From: Gemmatimonadales bacterium
GTDB taxonomy: Bacteria > Gemmatimonadota > Gemmatimonadetes > Longimicrobiales > Gaopeijiaceae
Reading direction: 5' to 3'
NCBI GenBank assembly: GCA_007695225.1
Contig: REED01000211.1
Coordinates: 1-56,697, forward strand
DNA: 56,697 nt
The notes under the pieces were generated by a model. The model ran no database searches. It saw only the letters and a list, made by a program, of their open reading frames with translations, and was not told the DNA's origin. Shown piece by piece: positions 1-9,721 of the stretch (positions within the stretch are counted from its first letter, which is position 1; every line of letters starts with the position of its first letter). A program made the position numbers and the translations under genes.

Positions 1-24
1 GTTGTTGGCCCAGGGTACCCTTAA

Positions 25-190
25 GGTTGGGGAAGCCATGAAAGAGGTGTCGGAGCCCTGCTGCTACCTGGAGGTACGAGAGGCCCGACCCCCGATACAG
101 CGGGGGGGAGCCAGAAGGGTCGGGTGAACCCGATGGGACCGACGGCAAAGTAGACGCCCGGCGGAGGGCAGGTCAAGCCGCTCGTAAACG
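25..190. other. Structured region, possible non-coding RNA
   Basis: No convincing coding frame crosses this stretch. Instead it can fold into several hairpins. Seen on the plus strand: TACC-TGGA-GGTA near 75-86, CCCCCG-ATACAG-CGGGGG near 90-108, and TCGGG-TGAA-CCCGA near 120-134, all enclosed by a GTCGG/CCGAC pairing. A competing 8-bp pairing CCCGACCC/GGGTCGGG would swap the first set for one long stem. I could not match it to RNase P, tmRNA, SRP RNA or a known riboswitch. A 6S-like RNA is one guess. It may instead be the 3' UTR of the helix-hairpin-helix gene read on the minus strand. Confidence 0.3.
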
Positions 191-203
191 GACGTTTCCC
201 TCC

Positions 204-992
204 TCAGGGGAGATGGAGTCTGTCCCGGAACCGATTCAGGGTGGCCGGGCCGATGCCTGGTACCCGAAGAAGGTCGTCCGGCGTCTGATACGGTCCGTTC
301 CGGAGCCGGTCTTCTTCGATACGGGCCGCCAGGGCCGGGCCCACCCCGGGGAGCCGCTGAAGCTCTTCCCGACTCGCACGGTTCACCGCCACCCGGTCTC
401 CTTGTCCTCCCCCGCCCCCCGCAGCGTCCCACCCCGCTCCGCCCGGGGGCGGGGCGGGGTGGGATGCCCCGGGAGAGGTCGCGCCGGGAGAGGTCGCACC
501 GGGAGGGGACGCGATGGGGGCGGGCGGATGGGTGGAGTGTGGAGCCGCCGCCACCTCCAGGAAGGGTCGGAGGCGGTCCAGGGTGGCCGGCCCCACCCCC
601 TGTACCCGGACCAGTTCGTCCACATTCCGAAAGGGCCCTTCCGCCTCCCGGGACCGGACGATCCGCCCGGCCAGCGCCGGGCCTACTCCGGGGAGCCGGG
701 CCAGCTCCACCTCCGGAGCCTGGTTGGGATCGATCCGCTCCCCGGGGGCCAGGGGAGTCCGACGGCGCTCCTCTGCAGCCAACGCCGTCCGGGTGCCCTC
801 CACCAGGCCGGCGTAGGCGGCGGTGTCCGGGGGAAGGAGAGGAGGTGCGCTCCGGACCTCCCACCCGAACCGAAGGAGGGAAGCCAGGAGAAGGACGGCA
901 ACTGCCGTGGCTGCGGCCCTGCGCTCGTCGGCGTTCATGGGGGGAAGCTGGGGGGGGACTCGGGGCGTTGAAATGGGACATGGGGCCGTCAT
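204..992 (-). CDS. ComEA-like helix-hairpin-helix protein, membrane anchored
   Basis: The protein has 262 residues. A hydrophobic segment (about residues 28-42, AVAVLLLASLLRFG) follows a short basic N terminus, so it is probably anchored in the inner membrane and faces the periplasm. Two helix-hairpin-helix modules follow, each with the ComEA-type signature LPGVGPALA (about residues 99 and 214) and a second hairpin (VQGVGPATL, VPGIGPATL). This is a non-specific DNA-binding fold used by the DNA-uptake receptor ComEA. The linker between the modules is Pro/Gly/Ala-rich and contains an in-frame 15-bp tandem repeat (SPGAT). An internal Met at 938 is an equally likely start. The gene lies 66 bp downstream of sprA on the same strand. 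A role in DNA uptake is plausible but no other com gene is present. Confidence 0.8.
   Translation of the reverse strand: MTAPCPISTPRVPPQLPPMNADERRAAATAVAVLLLASLLRFGWEVRSAPPLLPPDTAAYAGLVEGTRTALAAEERRRTPLAPGERIDPNQAPEVELARLPGVGPALAGRIVRSREAEGPFRNVDELVRVQGVGPATLDRLRPFLEVAAAPHSTHPPAPIASPPGATSPGATSPGASHPAPPPGGAGWDAAGGGGGQGDRVAVNRASREELQRLPGVGPALAARIEEDRLRNGPYQTPDDLLRVPGIGPATLNRFRDRLHLP
469..513. repeat. 15-bp in-frame tandem repeat, 3 copies
   Basis: Three consecutive 15-bp units, CCGGGAGAGGTCGCG and two variants, lie inside the helix-hairpin-helix gene and encode SPGAT-type pentapeptides in the linker between its two DNA-binding modules. Because the unit is a multiple of three, copy-number change would only alter linker length. 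Confidence 0.85.
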
Positions 993-1029
993 GGACTCTC
1001 GTCCCCCTGCCGGCGCCCTCGGGGGCCCG

Positions 1030-1074
1030 GATGGCCCTCCCTCTGATGGCCCTCCCTCTCATGACCCTCCCGGA
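1030..1074. repeat. 15-bp tandem repeat spanning the sprA stop codon
   Basis: Two identical copies of GATGGCCCTCCCTCT (1030-1044, 1045-1059) and a degenerate third (1060-1074) cover the end of sprA. The stop codon (1059-1061, minus strand) lies at the junction of copies two and three. Confidence 0.8.
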
Positions 1075-4000
1075 CCGAACGGATCCCGCCCCCGACGATC
1101 CAGTCGCTCCACCGGACCGGCGGAGAACTCCATCCGCCCCCAGAATCCCAACTGGAACTGGGTGAACCCGGTGCGCATCCCGGTGAAGGACCGGCGGTCC
1201 ACCACCGACACCTGCCCCCCCACCTCCAGCCCGGAGAGGACCGTATCCAGGGTGAACCCCGCCGAGCGATTCACCAGGTCCAGGAAGGGGACACAGGTGG
1301 TCCGTCCCTCGGCGATGCGGCACTCGGTCACCGTAGTGTACTGGGCGGTCACCGCCACCCGGAAGGGTCCTTCCAGCCGGCCCTGTACTGCCCCGCCGCC
1401 GGGTGCGAAGCGGGTCTCCACGGTCACCCCGTGCTCGTCCTGATCCCGCCGCGTCCGCCCGGTGGGATCGGTCCCCTCGCCCCGACCGAAGGTGCCCCGG
1501 TAGCGGGTGGAGATCCCGCCGACCCACTCCAGGGAGAGTTCCGATGGGATCCGGAGCTCATTCCGGGACCGGGCCTGTAAGCCGTTTCCATGGCTGATGT
1601 TCTCTCGAATCCGCTGGTATCCGGTGGTGAAGGCCACCCGCTGGAGCGCCTCCCCCCACGCTTCGGGCAGGGGGAGATTCGAGGCCCCCGCCCGGAGATC
1701 CGGCCAGTTCCGGCTCCGGGCCTCCCGCTCCGAGCGCCGATCCAGGGAGGCCACCCGATTCTCCTGGAGATTCACGTTCACGAAGAGAGAGGCAGGGAGC
1801 TGAAGGCCCGTCCCGGCGGCCACGTTGGTCCGATCCACCAGGGTGGTGGCCCGGGCTTCATCCAGGTTCCCGAGGGCCCCCAGCCCCCCCCACCCCAGTT
1901 GGAAGCCCAGGTCCGGGGAGACGTCCTCCCGGAAGAAGGCGGACACGATCCCGTCCTGAACGGTGACATTCACCGGGCTCAGAGCCCGCACCGCCGGCGC
2001 CCATCGGGAATCTCCCCTTCGACCCGCCGCCTCCGGGCCACCCTGGGGCGCCCCCGGGATGGCGGCGGGGGGGCGGGCTTCCATCCGGAGCATCCGGACC
2101 AGCTCCAGGGTCACCCCGGCCCGAAGGTCCCGATCCACTCGGATGTTCCGGAGGAGGGCCCCGGGATCCTCGAAGGCCAGGGGGTCCCCCCGTACCAGGC
2201 GGGCGCTCCGCTGCGAACCGAACCGGCTCTGTCCGCTCAGGTCCGAGCGCAGCCCCCGGGCCAATTCCGGACGGAGACCGAAGCGGGCAACCATGTCCCG
2301 GTGGGTCTCCCACCCCACGTTCTGTCCCAGGAGCCGCCGCCGCTCTTCCTGCACCAGCGCCCGGGCCTCTGGATCGGCCACTCCCGCCAACGGGTCCAGC
2401 AGATCCCGTCGGGTTTCCAGATCCAACCCGAAGGTGAGGGTGCCCCCAGGCCGGAAGGCGATGCGGGCACGGGAATCCAGCCAGCTCTCCGGGGCCTCCT
2501 CGGTGGAGCCCATGGGCTGCATCTCCCCCGGGGTTCCCTCCAGGGGAACGGTGGTGGCCAGGATCTGGTCGAACCGGGTGATCCGGTAGCTCCGCTGGCG
2601 GTAGAGGGAGGCCATCCGCAGCACCTCCGGGGACCACTGGAACTGGGCCTGGTTCACCCGCCGGGCCCACGCCGGTGGCAGGAAGACCCGAACCACCGGC
2701 TCCAGGAATCCGGGAACCAGGTCGGTGAACCGGGGGTCGGGGCGGAAGTCCAGGATCACCTCCCCCTCCACCCCGGTGGAGCGGGTCTCGGTGGTGAGGG
2801 TGCGCCCCTCGTTCCGGTCGATCCCGGCTCGGAGCTCCAGCGAGCGGAGCATGAGGTCCAGGGGGGCGTGACCGGTGGTCCCCCGCATCCGCCCCGCCAC
2901 CCCGCCCCGGGTTTCCCGGAAGCGGTCCGTCCGGATGTTCAGGAGTCCGCCTCCCCTCAGATCCGTCCCTTCCAGGAAGAAGGGGTCCCGATCGGAGCGG
3001 ATATGGGAGAAGGAGAGGGGGAGGTCCATCTCCCACGCTTCGGGGAGATTCCCCCCCATCTGCAGGCTTCCCGAGAGGTTCACCACGCTTTCGTCCTGGA
3101 AGGTGGCGGACTCCTCCAGGGTCCGGAATCGGGGGCCGGTCCCCTGGTATCCCAACCGGGCCTGGAGGAGGTCGCCCCCATCCAGCTCCACGGTCATGTG
3201 TCGGGCGCCGCCCGGGGTCCGGATCCCGCCCCCGAGGCGGAGTTCGTTGATCCAGACCTCGCCGGTGGTGGGGCTCCCGTCCCGGTTCCACACCCCCAGG
3301 GCAATTTCCCGGACCGCGGCCAGGTTCGGGGCCCGGGCTCGATCCTTCAGCACCACGGCATAGGTGGAGTCGGCGCTCCACTCCACCACCGGGCCCTCCC
3401 CCGGCCCGGGAGGGTTTCGGGCCAGCCGGAGTTCGGCCCGCTGCCTCAGGTCGATCCACCGGTTGAACTCCAGGACCCGCTCCGGAAGCCAGTCCTCGGG
3501 GGAGACGGCGGCAGGGTCCGGCACCGCCTCCAGTTCCGTGCGCCAGAGGTAGAAGTTGTCCGGGTCGCTCCCCACCTTCACGAAGAAGTCCGTCCCCCCC
3601 AGGGGCCCCCAGTCCCCCTCCCGGGCCAGGGCCCAGAGGCGCATCTCCCGATAGGCCAGGAAGTCCCGGGGACGCTGGAGGAACCGGGAGTGGGCCTCGG
3701 CCCGATCCCCCGTCCCCAGGTCCCGATAGCGGAGGGCCAGGGAGCGCTCCTGGAACTCCACACCCCGACCCGCCACCACTGAGGAAGGGTCGTCCAGGAG
3801 CTCCAACACCCCGGGGGGCGGCCGGTAGGCCGCCCCTTCGCTCAAGACCCCCACCGGGGAGACGTCCAGCGATCCCCCGATGGCCAGGGTATCCCCCCCG
3901 ATCCCCCGCAGGACCCCTTCCCCGCCCCGCTTCACCCATCGGGATCCCACCAGTCGCATCCGGGCCAGGGTGAGCCTCGACTCCCGCTCTCCCGCAACCG

Positions 4001-6989
4001 TGATCCGGAGGAACTGGACGTTCCGCCAGTCGGCCCTGGAGAACCCCCCGGCCGGGTAGATGGCCTCAGGGCCCCGGATGGGGATCCGGTAGCGGCGGAA
4101 CCGGGTCCCCGTCCCCGCCCGGTCCCGGGCCAGGAAGGGAGAGGTTCCGTCCAGCCGGACCACGTAGCGGGCATAGCGCTCCTCGGTATCCAGCACCCCG
4201 TTCCCGTTCAGGTCCTCGGTATCCCGACGGCCATTCCCCGCCGTGCAGTTGGCCCGGGGGTCGGCGATGGGATAGACCCGCCCCGGCTCCGCCAGGCAGT
4301 CCTCCGGCCAGACCCCCCGCCGATCCGCCGAGGGATCCCAGATCTCACCCCGCTGCGGGTCCGCCTCCTGGTCCAGGACTCCCAGCCCCCAGGGGCGCCC
4401 GATGTCCGTCCGAAAGCCCGAGGTGTTCCCCTCTTCGTCGATGAAGTAGGCGTCCTCGCTCACCAGCCCCAGATCCACCACCAGCGTCAGGGCGTCTCCC
4501 TCGGCCACATAGAACTCCAGGTACTCGGTCTGGGTCAGGTCGGTGCCGGTGGCGGAGAGTAGGGTGGTGAAGGACCGCCAGCGCGCCTCCTCGTGCTGGA
4601 AGCCCGGCACCCCGCCGAAGGAGAGGAGGAGCCCCGGCTCCCGGGTCTGGCTCCCGGCAATGGTGATCTGGCGGTCGATGTCGGACCGGGGGAAGAAGCC
4701 CTCGAAGACGCCGATGGAATCCCCCGCCGGGCCCTCCTCCACCCAACTGTGCTGCCAGACCAGGGGAAGGGCCGACTGGGCGTCCATCACCTCGGGAAGG
4801 ACGTCCCGGGCCCCCTCCCGGAAGTCGGGCACGCTTCCCAGGTGCCAATTGGGGGAAAGGAGAGAGATGGTCCGCTCGTCCCCCCCGTCGAAGTCGTCCA
4901 GGTAGGCCGCGCCGGAGATATTGGGATCGGGGAGGGACACCGCCAGCTCCCCCTCCACCCGGAGGGCCGTCGGACGCTCCCCGCCATCCCGCCGATTCCC
5001 CAGCACACGCTCCAGGGCGCGCTCCAGCAAGGGGAGGTCCCAGGCCAGGTCGGTCCGACCACCCACGATCCCCATGGACCCCGGCTCCGCGCCGAAGCGG
5101 GGGCGGTTCACGATGTCCCGCTCCACCTGGTAGAGCCCCACGAGATCCACCGATCCCTGGCGCCCCACATCCACCCGGGCGCTCCCCCCCAGGAGGTTTG
5201 TGGGTCGGGGACGGAAGAGGCTGAGCTGCTCCCACGAGATCTGGAGCCGGTCTGAGGAACTCCGGGCCAAAAGGAAATCGGGCTGCAGGAGGGTGACCAC
5301 TCCCATCTCCGGATCCATGAGGTAGTCCACCCCGGGGCGGAGGAGACGGTCCCCCAGCATGATCCGCTCACTCCCCTCTCGGACGCCGAAGGCCCCCAGG
5401 GGGAAGGTGGAGGCCACCCCGGTGCTCCGGGAGCGGAGGGTGAGGTTGAGGCGGTAGAGCCCTCCGCCCTGTCGGTCCAGGGGATCCTCCGCCAGGTAGA
5501 TCCGCCGGTTGGCGTCCTCCCCCAGGATGGCCCGGGTGGCCTCCGCGCTCAGTCCCTCCGACGGAACCGGCGGCGGCTCCAGGAAGGGGCGAAGGGTGGG
5601 AAAGACCAGGAAGGTGCCCGAGAGGCCGGCGCCCTCGGGGCCGAAGGCCTCGGGCTGTAGGAAGGCGAAGGGGTCCACCCGTTCCCGGGGCGCATCCTCG
5701 TCCAGCCCGAAGAGGCGTAGCAGGGAGATCCTCCCGCCATCGGGACGACGCTTGAAGGTCTGGCCGCCACTCATCTCTCCCAGGGAAATATCCAGCTCCA
5801 CCGACTCGAGCTCCACCTGCTCCGAACTGGAGAGGCGGTAGAACTGCCGGAGCTCCTGGTCCCAGGTGGGGCGGCCGGGCTGGTGGCGCGCCCGGGTGGC
5901 CCTCAGGAGACGGAGGCGGGGAACCCCCCCCTCGTTCTGGATCCGCTCCGGGTTGTAGTCTCCGATGGTGTCCCCCCGGGCGGTGATGTAGGTCACGGCC
6001 AGGGCCTCGTCAGGACTCAGGGGGATGCGAAGCCCCACCCAGAGGCCGCTGGGATGGAGGTAATAGTCCACCCCCGGACGGAGATGCCGGTACCATCCCG
6101 ACTCCCGCACCGTCTCACCGGTGGGGCCGGTGGCCTCCGCGTCGGCGCGGATGAATCCCTCCACCTGCTGCCGGAGGAGAGGGTCCCGCTCCATTCGCCA
6201 GAGTTGGATGGGCTCCGGCCCCGGGCTCTGGCCCAGGGGCGCGTCCCCGGGACGAAGGTTCAGGACATCGAGCTGGGGGTAGCCGTCGAGTTCCCCCGCC
6301 TCGGTGAGAAAGAAGAACTGCCCCTGGACGTAGTCGGCGTCATCGATGACCAGGGTGTCCTCACGGATCACCCCCACTTCTCCGCGACCCAGGCGGAACT
6401 CCCGGGTCTGGCGGCTCCCCTGCTGCTGAGCCACCAGGGCCTGGAAGGTGATCCCTCCCGTCTGCGCCGCGGCCAGCATCCCGAAGTTCCCCGCCGGGAT
6501 TCCCCGAGTGAGGAAGCGGCTCCCCGGAAGGTCGAAGGTCACGTCCCCCAGCTCGAGCCGCTGCAGGAGTTCTCCTTCTTCTCCCTCGTAGAAGAGCTGG
6601 AACCGGTTGGCGGCGGTGAACTCCCGGGTCTGGTCGAAATCCACGTCCACCCGGAGCCGATCCGCCACCAGCCCGTCCATCTGGAGCCCGAACTGCAGGT
6701 CGGGCTGAAGCTGGGGGATGAGGCCCGGGTTGCAGGTGAGCTGGAGCGTGGCGTCACATGGGCGGAAGCGGGCCCAGTCCCCGCCGAACTCCCCTCGGGC
6801 CTGGAAGAGGATGGCCAGGTCCGCCAGGGGAGAGGTGGGAGGGAACAAGGCCGAGGGGGGTCGGACCGTGTCACCGGCAGGGGGGGGCGCCCCGACCTGC
6901 GTCCCGCCCGAATCCGCCCCCACACCGGCTTCTCCCACGCCGGGGGCGAAAGCGAGGGCTGCGGTGGACAGGAGGATCCGGAGGAGCAT
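1059..6989 (-). CDS. sprA: SprA-family giant outer-membrane protein (T9SS translocon type)
   Basis: This very large protein (1976 residues) starts with a signal peptide (MLLRILLSTAALAFA). Features typical of SprA are spread along it: repeated RPGVDY-type segments (about residues 306 and 556), NISGAAYLDDFDGG (about 690), a DLNGNGVLDTEE calcium-loop-like stretch (about 930) and a WRNVQFLRI segment near 1000. In Bacteroidota, SprA is the outer-membrane barrel through which type IX secretion substrates leave the cell, and it is needed for gliding. I infer an export role here. The size is somewhat below that of Bacteroidota SprA (about 2300-2500 residues). No other T9SS gene (gldK-N, porU, porV) is in the window. 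The start is an ATG without a clear ribosome-binding site. The gene is divergent from lptF. Confidence 0.85.
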   Translation of the reverse strand: MLLRILLSTAALAFAPGVGEAGVGADSGGTQVGAPPPAGDTVRPPSALFPPTSPLADLAILFQARGEFGGDWARFRPCDATLQLTCNPGLIPQLQPDLQFGLQMDGLVADRLRVDVDFDQTREFTAANRFQLFYEGEEGELLQRLELGDVTFDLPGSRFLTRGIPAGNFGMLAAAQTGGITFQALVAQQQGSRQTREFRLGRGEVGVIREDTLVIDDADYVQGQFFFLTEAGELDGYPQLDVLNLRPGDAPLGQSPGPEPIQLWRMERDPLLRQQVEGFIRADAEATGPTGETVRESGWYRHLRPGVDYYLHPSGLWVGLRIPLSPDEALAVTYITARGDTIGDYNPERIQNEGGVPRLRLLRATRARHQPGRPTWDQELRQFYRLSSSEQVELESVELDISLGEMSGGQTFKRRPDGGRISLLRLFGLDEDAPRERVDPFAFLQPEAFGPEGAGLSGTFLVFPTLRPFLEPPPVPSEGLSAEATRAILGEDANRRIYLAEDPLDRQGGGLYRLNLTLRSRSTGVASTFPLGAFGVREGSERIMLGDRLLRPGVDYLMDPEMGVVTLLQPDFLLARSSSDRLQISWEQLSLFRPRPTNLLGGSARVDVGRQGSVDLVGLYQVERDIVNRPRFGAEPGSMGIVGGRTDLAWDLPLLERALERVLGNRRDGGERPTALRVEGELAVSLPDPNISGAAYLDDFDGGDERTISLLSPNWHLGSVPDFREGARDVLPEVMDAQSALPLVWQHSWVEEGPAGDSIGVFEGFFPRSDIDRQITIAGSQTREPGLLLSFGGVPGFQHEEARWRSFTTLLSATGTDLTQTEYLEFYVAEGDALTLVVDLGLVSEDAYFIDEEGNTSGFRTDIGRPWGLGVLDQEADPQRGEIWDPSADRRGVWPEDCLAEPGRVYPIADPRANCTAGNGRRDTEDLNGNGVLDTEERYARYVVRLDGTSPFLARDRAGTGTRFRRYRIPIRGPEAIYPAGGFSRADWRNVQFLRITVAGERESRLTLARMRLVGSRWVKRGGEGVLRGIGGDTLAIGGSLDVSPVGVLSEGAAYRPPPGVLELLDDPSSVVAGRGVEFQERSLALRYRDLGTGDRAEAHSRFLQRPRDFLAYREMRLWALAREGDWGPLGGTDFFVKVGSDPDNFYLWRTELEAVPDPAAVSPEDWLPERVLEFNRWIDLRQRAELRLARNPPGPGEGPVVEWSADSTYAVVLKDRARAPNLAAVREIALGVWNRDGSPTTGEVWINELRLGGGIRTPGGARHMTVELDGGDLLQARLGYQGTGPRFRTLEESATFQDESVVNLSGSLQMGGNLPEAWEMDLPLSFSHIRSDRDPFFLEGTDLRGGGLLNIRTDRFRETRGGVAGRMRGTTGHAPLDLMLRSLELRAGIDRNEGRTLTTETRSTGVEGEVILDFRPDPRFTDLVPGFLEPVVRVFLPPAWARRVNQAQFQWSPEVLRMASLYRQRSYRITRFDQILATTVPLEGTPGEMQPMGSTEEAPESWLDSRARIAFRPGGTLTFGLDLETRRDLLDPLAGVADPEARALVQEERRRLLGQNVGWETHRDMVARFGLRPELARGLRSDLSGQSRFGSQRSARLVRGDPLAFEDPGALLRNIRVDRDLRAGVTLELVRMLRMEARPPAAIPGAPQGGPEAAGRRGDSRWAPAVRALSPVNVTVQDGIVSAFFREDVSPDLGFQLGWGGLGALGNLDEARATTLVDRTNVAAGTGLQLPASLFVNVNLQENRVASLDRRSEREARSRNWPDLRAGASNLPLPEAWGEALQRVAFTTGYQRIRENISHGNGLQARSRNELRIPSELSLEWVGGISTRYRGTFGRGEGTDPTGRTRRDQDEHGVTVETRFAPGGGAVQGRLEGPFRVAVTAQYTTVTECRIAEGRTTCVPFLDLVNRSAGFTLDTVLSGLEVGGQVSVVDRRSFTGMRTGFTQFQLGFWGRMEFSAGPVERLDRRGRDPFGPGGS

Positions 6990-7183
6990 CAGCGAGGGGG
7001 CTCGAAGCGTCGGTTCGGCGAAGGGGCGGGAGGGGGGGGACCACTGGACGGAATTCCGGGTAGGATTTCGGCTTGGAGGGAGGCGCCGGGTCCATCCCCA
7101 TGATCCGTACCCGAACGGAACATGGAAGGAGCCCGTCGCCCTCCCGCTCCTCCACGGCCATCCTCACCGGTACCCGGTACCGC

Positions 7184-8623
7184 ATGTCGATCCTCACCCG
7201 CTACCTGATCCGGTCCCACGTGGGGCCGTTCCTCTTCGCCTTCACGGCGGTGACGGGTCTCCTCTTCCTGAACGCCGTGGCACAGCGCCTCGAGGATCTG
7301 GCCGGCAAGGGGCTGGGGATCCAGATCATGGGGGAGTTCATGATGCTCTCCCTCCCCCACATCGTGGCCCTCACCTTCCCCATGTCCATCCTGGTGGCGG
7401 TCCTCTACACCTTCTCGGACCTCACCGCCCAGAATGAGATCACCGCCATCGCCGCGGGAGGCGTCCGGCCGGTGCGCCTCCTCTTCCCCCTCCTGGTGGT
7501 GGGGCTGGGGATGAGCGCATTGATGTTCTACTTCAATGACCGGGTGCTTCCCGAATCGAACCATCAGTTAAGTTCCCTCCTCCGTGACGTGGGAAGCAAG
7601 AGTCCCACCTTCGAACTCCGGGAAGAGGTGGTCAACGAGGTCCACACCGGAGACGACTCCCGGTACTTCCTACGGGCCCGGACCATCGACCAGGCCTCCA
7701 ACGTCCTCACCGACGTGGTCATCTACGATCTTTCCCGGGCCGCCGACTCCCGGATCATCGTGGCCCAGCGGGGAGAGATGGCCTTCACTCCCGACATGTC
7801 GGACCTCTACATGACCCTCTCCGACGGCACCGTCTTCGAGGTCACCGACGACCGGCCGGGAGCGTTCCAGCGGATGGACTTCCAGCGCCAGATCCTGCCC
7901 CTGCGGGGCGTGGGAGCCGAGTTGGATCGTCGCACCGGCGGGGGCACCCGGAGTGACCGGGAGATGTCCATCCCCATGCTTCGGGAACAGGTGGAGAACA
8001 ATCTGGAGCAGCTCCACGGCATCGCCGAGGAGAGTCGGGTGCTCTCTCGGCGCACGGTGGAGCTTGCCCTCAGCATGGGGCCCTCGGCGGAACGAGGCAC
8101 GGGAGAGCGGCTCTCCCCGGAGATGGTGGAGACGGGGCCGGGGGCGGATCCCGACCTGGACCAGGCTGCTTCCATGCACCGGATCAACCAGACGCGGTGG
8201 GAGGTGCACCGGCTGAATGTCTACCGGTACCGGGTGGAAATCCACAAGAAGTGGGCCATCGCCTTCGCCTGTCTCATCTTCGTGCTCCTGGGCGGTCCGT
8301 TCGCCGTGCGCTTCCCCCAGGGAGGGGTGGGGATGGTCATCGCCACCTCGGTGGGGATCTTCTTCCTCTACTGGATGGGGCTCATCGGCGGAGAGCGATT
8401 CGCGGACCGGGGCCTCATGGACCCCGTGCTGGCCATGTGGCTCCCCAACCTGATCCTGGCGGTCCCCGCCGGGTACATGGCCCTTCGAATGGGTCGCCAG
8501 ATTTCCACGAACCGGGGGGGGAGCCGCTGGGATGAGCTGGTATATCGGGTCCGTACCCTCCCCGGTACAATCCGCGATCGACGGAACTCCAGGGTTCCGG
8601 CCGGTCCGGAACCCACCGTCTGA
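7184..8623 (+). CDS. lptF: LptF/LptG-family LPS export permease, long form
   Basis: A YjgP/YjgQ permease of 479 residues, starting at MSILTRYLIRSHVGPF, where the characteristic first membrane helix begins. An in-frame upstream ATG at 7073 adds only low-complexity sequence. The order of parts is two or three N-terminal membrane helices (about 10-115), a periplasmic beta-jellyroll (about 130-280), an extra helical and coiled-coil stretch of about 100 residues (about 290-385), then three C-terminal helices. The usual LptF length is about 360, so the insert stands out. LptF and LptG form the inner-membrane core of the LptB2FG ABC exporter that extracts lipopolysaccharide. It is followed by its partner 21 bp downstream, so the two form an operon. 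The assignment of F versus G within the pair is by order only. Confidence 0.88.
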   Translation: MSILTRYLIRSHVGPFLFAFTAVTGLLFLNAVAQRLEDLAGKGLGIQIMGEFMMLSLPHIVALTFPMSILVAVLYTFSDLTAQNEITAIAAGGVRPVRLLFPLLVVGLGMSALMFYFNDRVLPESNHQLSSLLRDVGSKSPTFELREEVVNEVHTGDDSRYFLRARTIDQASNVLTDVVIYDLSRAADSRIIVAQRGEMAFTPDMSDLYMTLSDGTVFEVTDDRPGAFQRMDFQRQILPLRGVGAELDRRTGGGTRSDREMSIPMLREQVENNLEQLHGIAEESRVLSRRTVELALSMGPSAERGTGERLSPEMVETGPGADPDLDQAASMHRINQTRWEVHRLNVYRYRVEIHKKWAIAFACLIFVLLGGPFAVRFPQGGVGMVIATSVGIFFLYWMGLIGGERFADRGLMDPVLAMWLPNLILAVPAGYMALRMGRQISTNRGGSRWDELVYRVRTLPGTIRDRRNSRVPAGPEPTV

Positions 8624-8644
8624 CCGCCGGGAAACGATACGCGC

Positions 8645-9721
8645 ATGGGCATTCGCATCCTGGATCGGCTGGTGGCCCGCACCTTCCTCCGGCTCTTTTT
8701 CATCTTCGTTCTGGGCGCGCCCCTCCTCTTCATCCTGGGGGACGTGACCGAGAACCTGGATCGGTACCTGGACCGGGGCCTCCCCCTGGGGCAGGTCCTG
8801 ATCTCCTACGCCTACCAGTATCCCCAGTTCGTCTTCTGGTCCTTCCCCATCGCGGCCCTCCTCGCTGCAGTCTTCACCATCCAGCCCATGACGGTCCACC
8901 GGGAGGTCATGGCGGCCAAGGCCGGAGGCGTCTCCTTCCATCGGTTGGTGGCTCCCCTGGTGATGCTGGGCCTGATCTTCACCGGACTGGGAGTGTTCCT
9001 GTCGGAAATCGTCCCTCGGACCAACCTGACCGCGGCGGAGCTGCGCCAGGACCGGGAACGGCGGGCGGGATGGCGCGCTCAGGCGGTGTACCTCACCGAC
9101 GAGGGGGAATCCCTCATGTACCGCCGCCTCACGGTGAACGACGGACGGATGATGGGCATCGTCCTCCTCCGGGAACCGACGGAACCCGATGAGCCATCGG
9201 TCCACATCATGGCCCGGGAAGGACTCTGGGACGAGGAGGAGGGATGGCGCTTCCTGGATGGGTACCGACGGGAGCTCCACCCCAACGGAGAAGAGCGGGT
9301 GGAGTCCTTCGCCTCCCTGAACTACGAGGCTCTCCGGGAGGCCCCTGACGACCTGGTGGAGACGGTCCGGGACGAGGACGAGATGACCCGGGACCAGCTT
9401 GCCACCCTGGCCGAGCGAGTGGCCCGTTCCGGGGGGGACACGGGCCGCCTTTTGGTAAAGAAGGAGCAGCGGATGGCCATCCCCGTGGCCACCCTGGTGA
9501 TCATCCTCTTCGGGGCCCCTCTGGCCACCTCCTCCAAGCGGGGGGGCGCCGCCTTCGGCATCGGTCTGGCCCTGGGGACCACCATCCTCTACCTGGTCCT
9601 TTTCCGGGTCTCGGGGGCCCTCGGCTATGCCGGCACGCTGGATCCCCTCCTGGCCGCCTGGCTCCCCAACCTTCTCTTCCTGCTGGCGGGGCTAGTGCTT
9701 CTGGCGCGGGTTCGAACCTGA
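8645..9721 (+). CDS. lptG: LptF/LptG-family LPS export permease
   Basis: This YjgP/YjgQ permease has 358 residues, the normal family length. The N terminus MGIRILDRLVARTFLRLF enters the first membrane helix. Helices two and three lie at about 55-115, the periplasmic jellyroll at about 120-260, and three C-terminal helices at about 280-355. Together with the preceding gene it should make the LptFG heterodimer. The ATPase LptB and the periplasmic LptA/LptC are not in the window. The stop codon is the first base triplet of a 14-bp tandem repeat array. Confidence 0.88.
   Translation: MGIRILDRLVARTFLRLFFIFVLGAPLLFILGDVTENLDRYLDRGLPLGQVLISYAYQYPQFVFWSFPIAALLAAVFTIQPMTVHREVMAAKAGGVSFHRLVAPLVMLGLIFTGLGVFLSEIVPRTNLTAAELRQDRERRAGWRAQAVYLTDEGESLMYRRLTVNDGRMMGIVLLREPTEPDEPSVHIMAREGLWDEEEGWRFLDGYRRELHPNGEERVESFASLNYEALREAPDDLVETVRDEDEMTRDQLATLAERVARSGGDTGRLLVKKEQRMAIPVATLVIILFGAPLATSSKRGGAAFGIGLALGTTILYLVLFRVSGALGYAGTLDPLLAAWLPNLLFLLAGLVLLARVRT

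Noticed and set aside
25..190. Match of the left-edge structure to RNase P, tmRNA, SRP RNA, or a cobalamin riboswitch
   Set aside because: Isolated similar words (for example GAGCCAG) occur, but none of the conserved cores of these RNAs is present on either strand.
64..1527. A 487-codon minus-strand frame across the helix-hairpin-helix gene and the end of sprA
   Set aside because: Runs out of frame through two clear genes and is Arg/Gly/Pro low-complexity.
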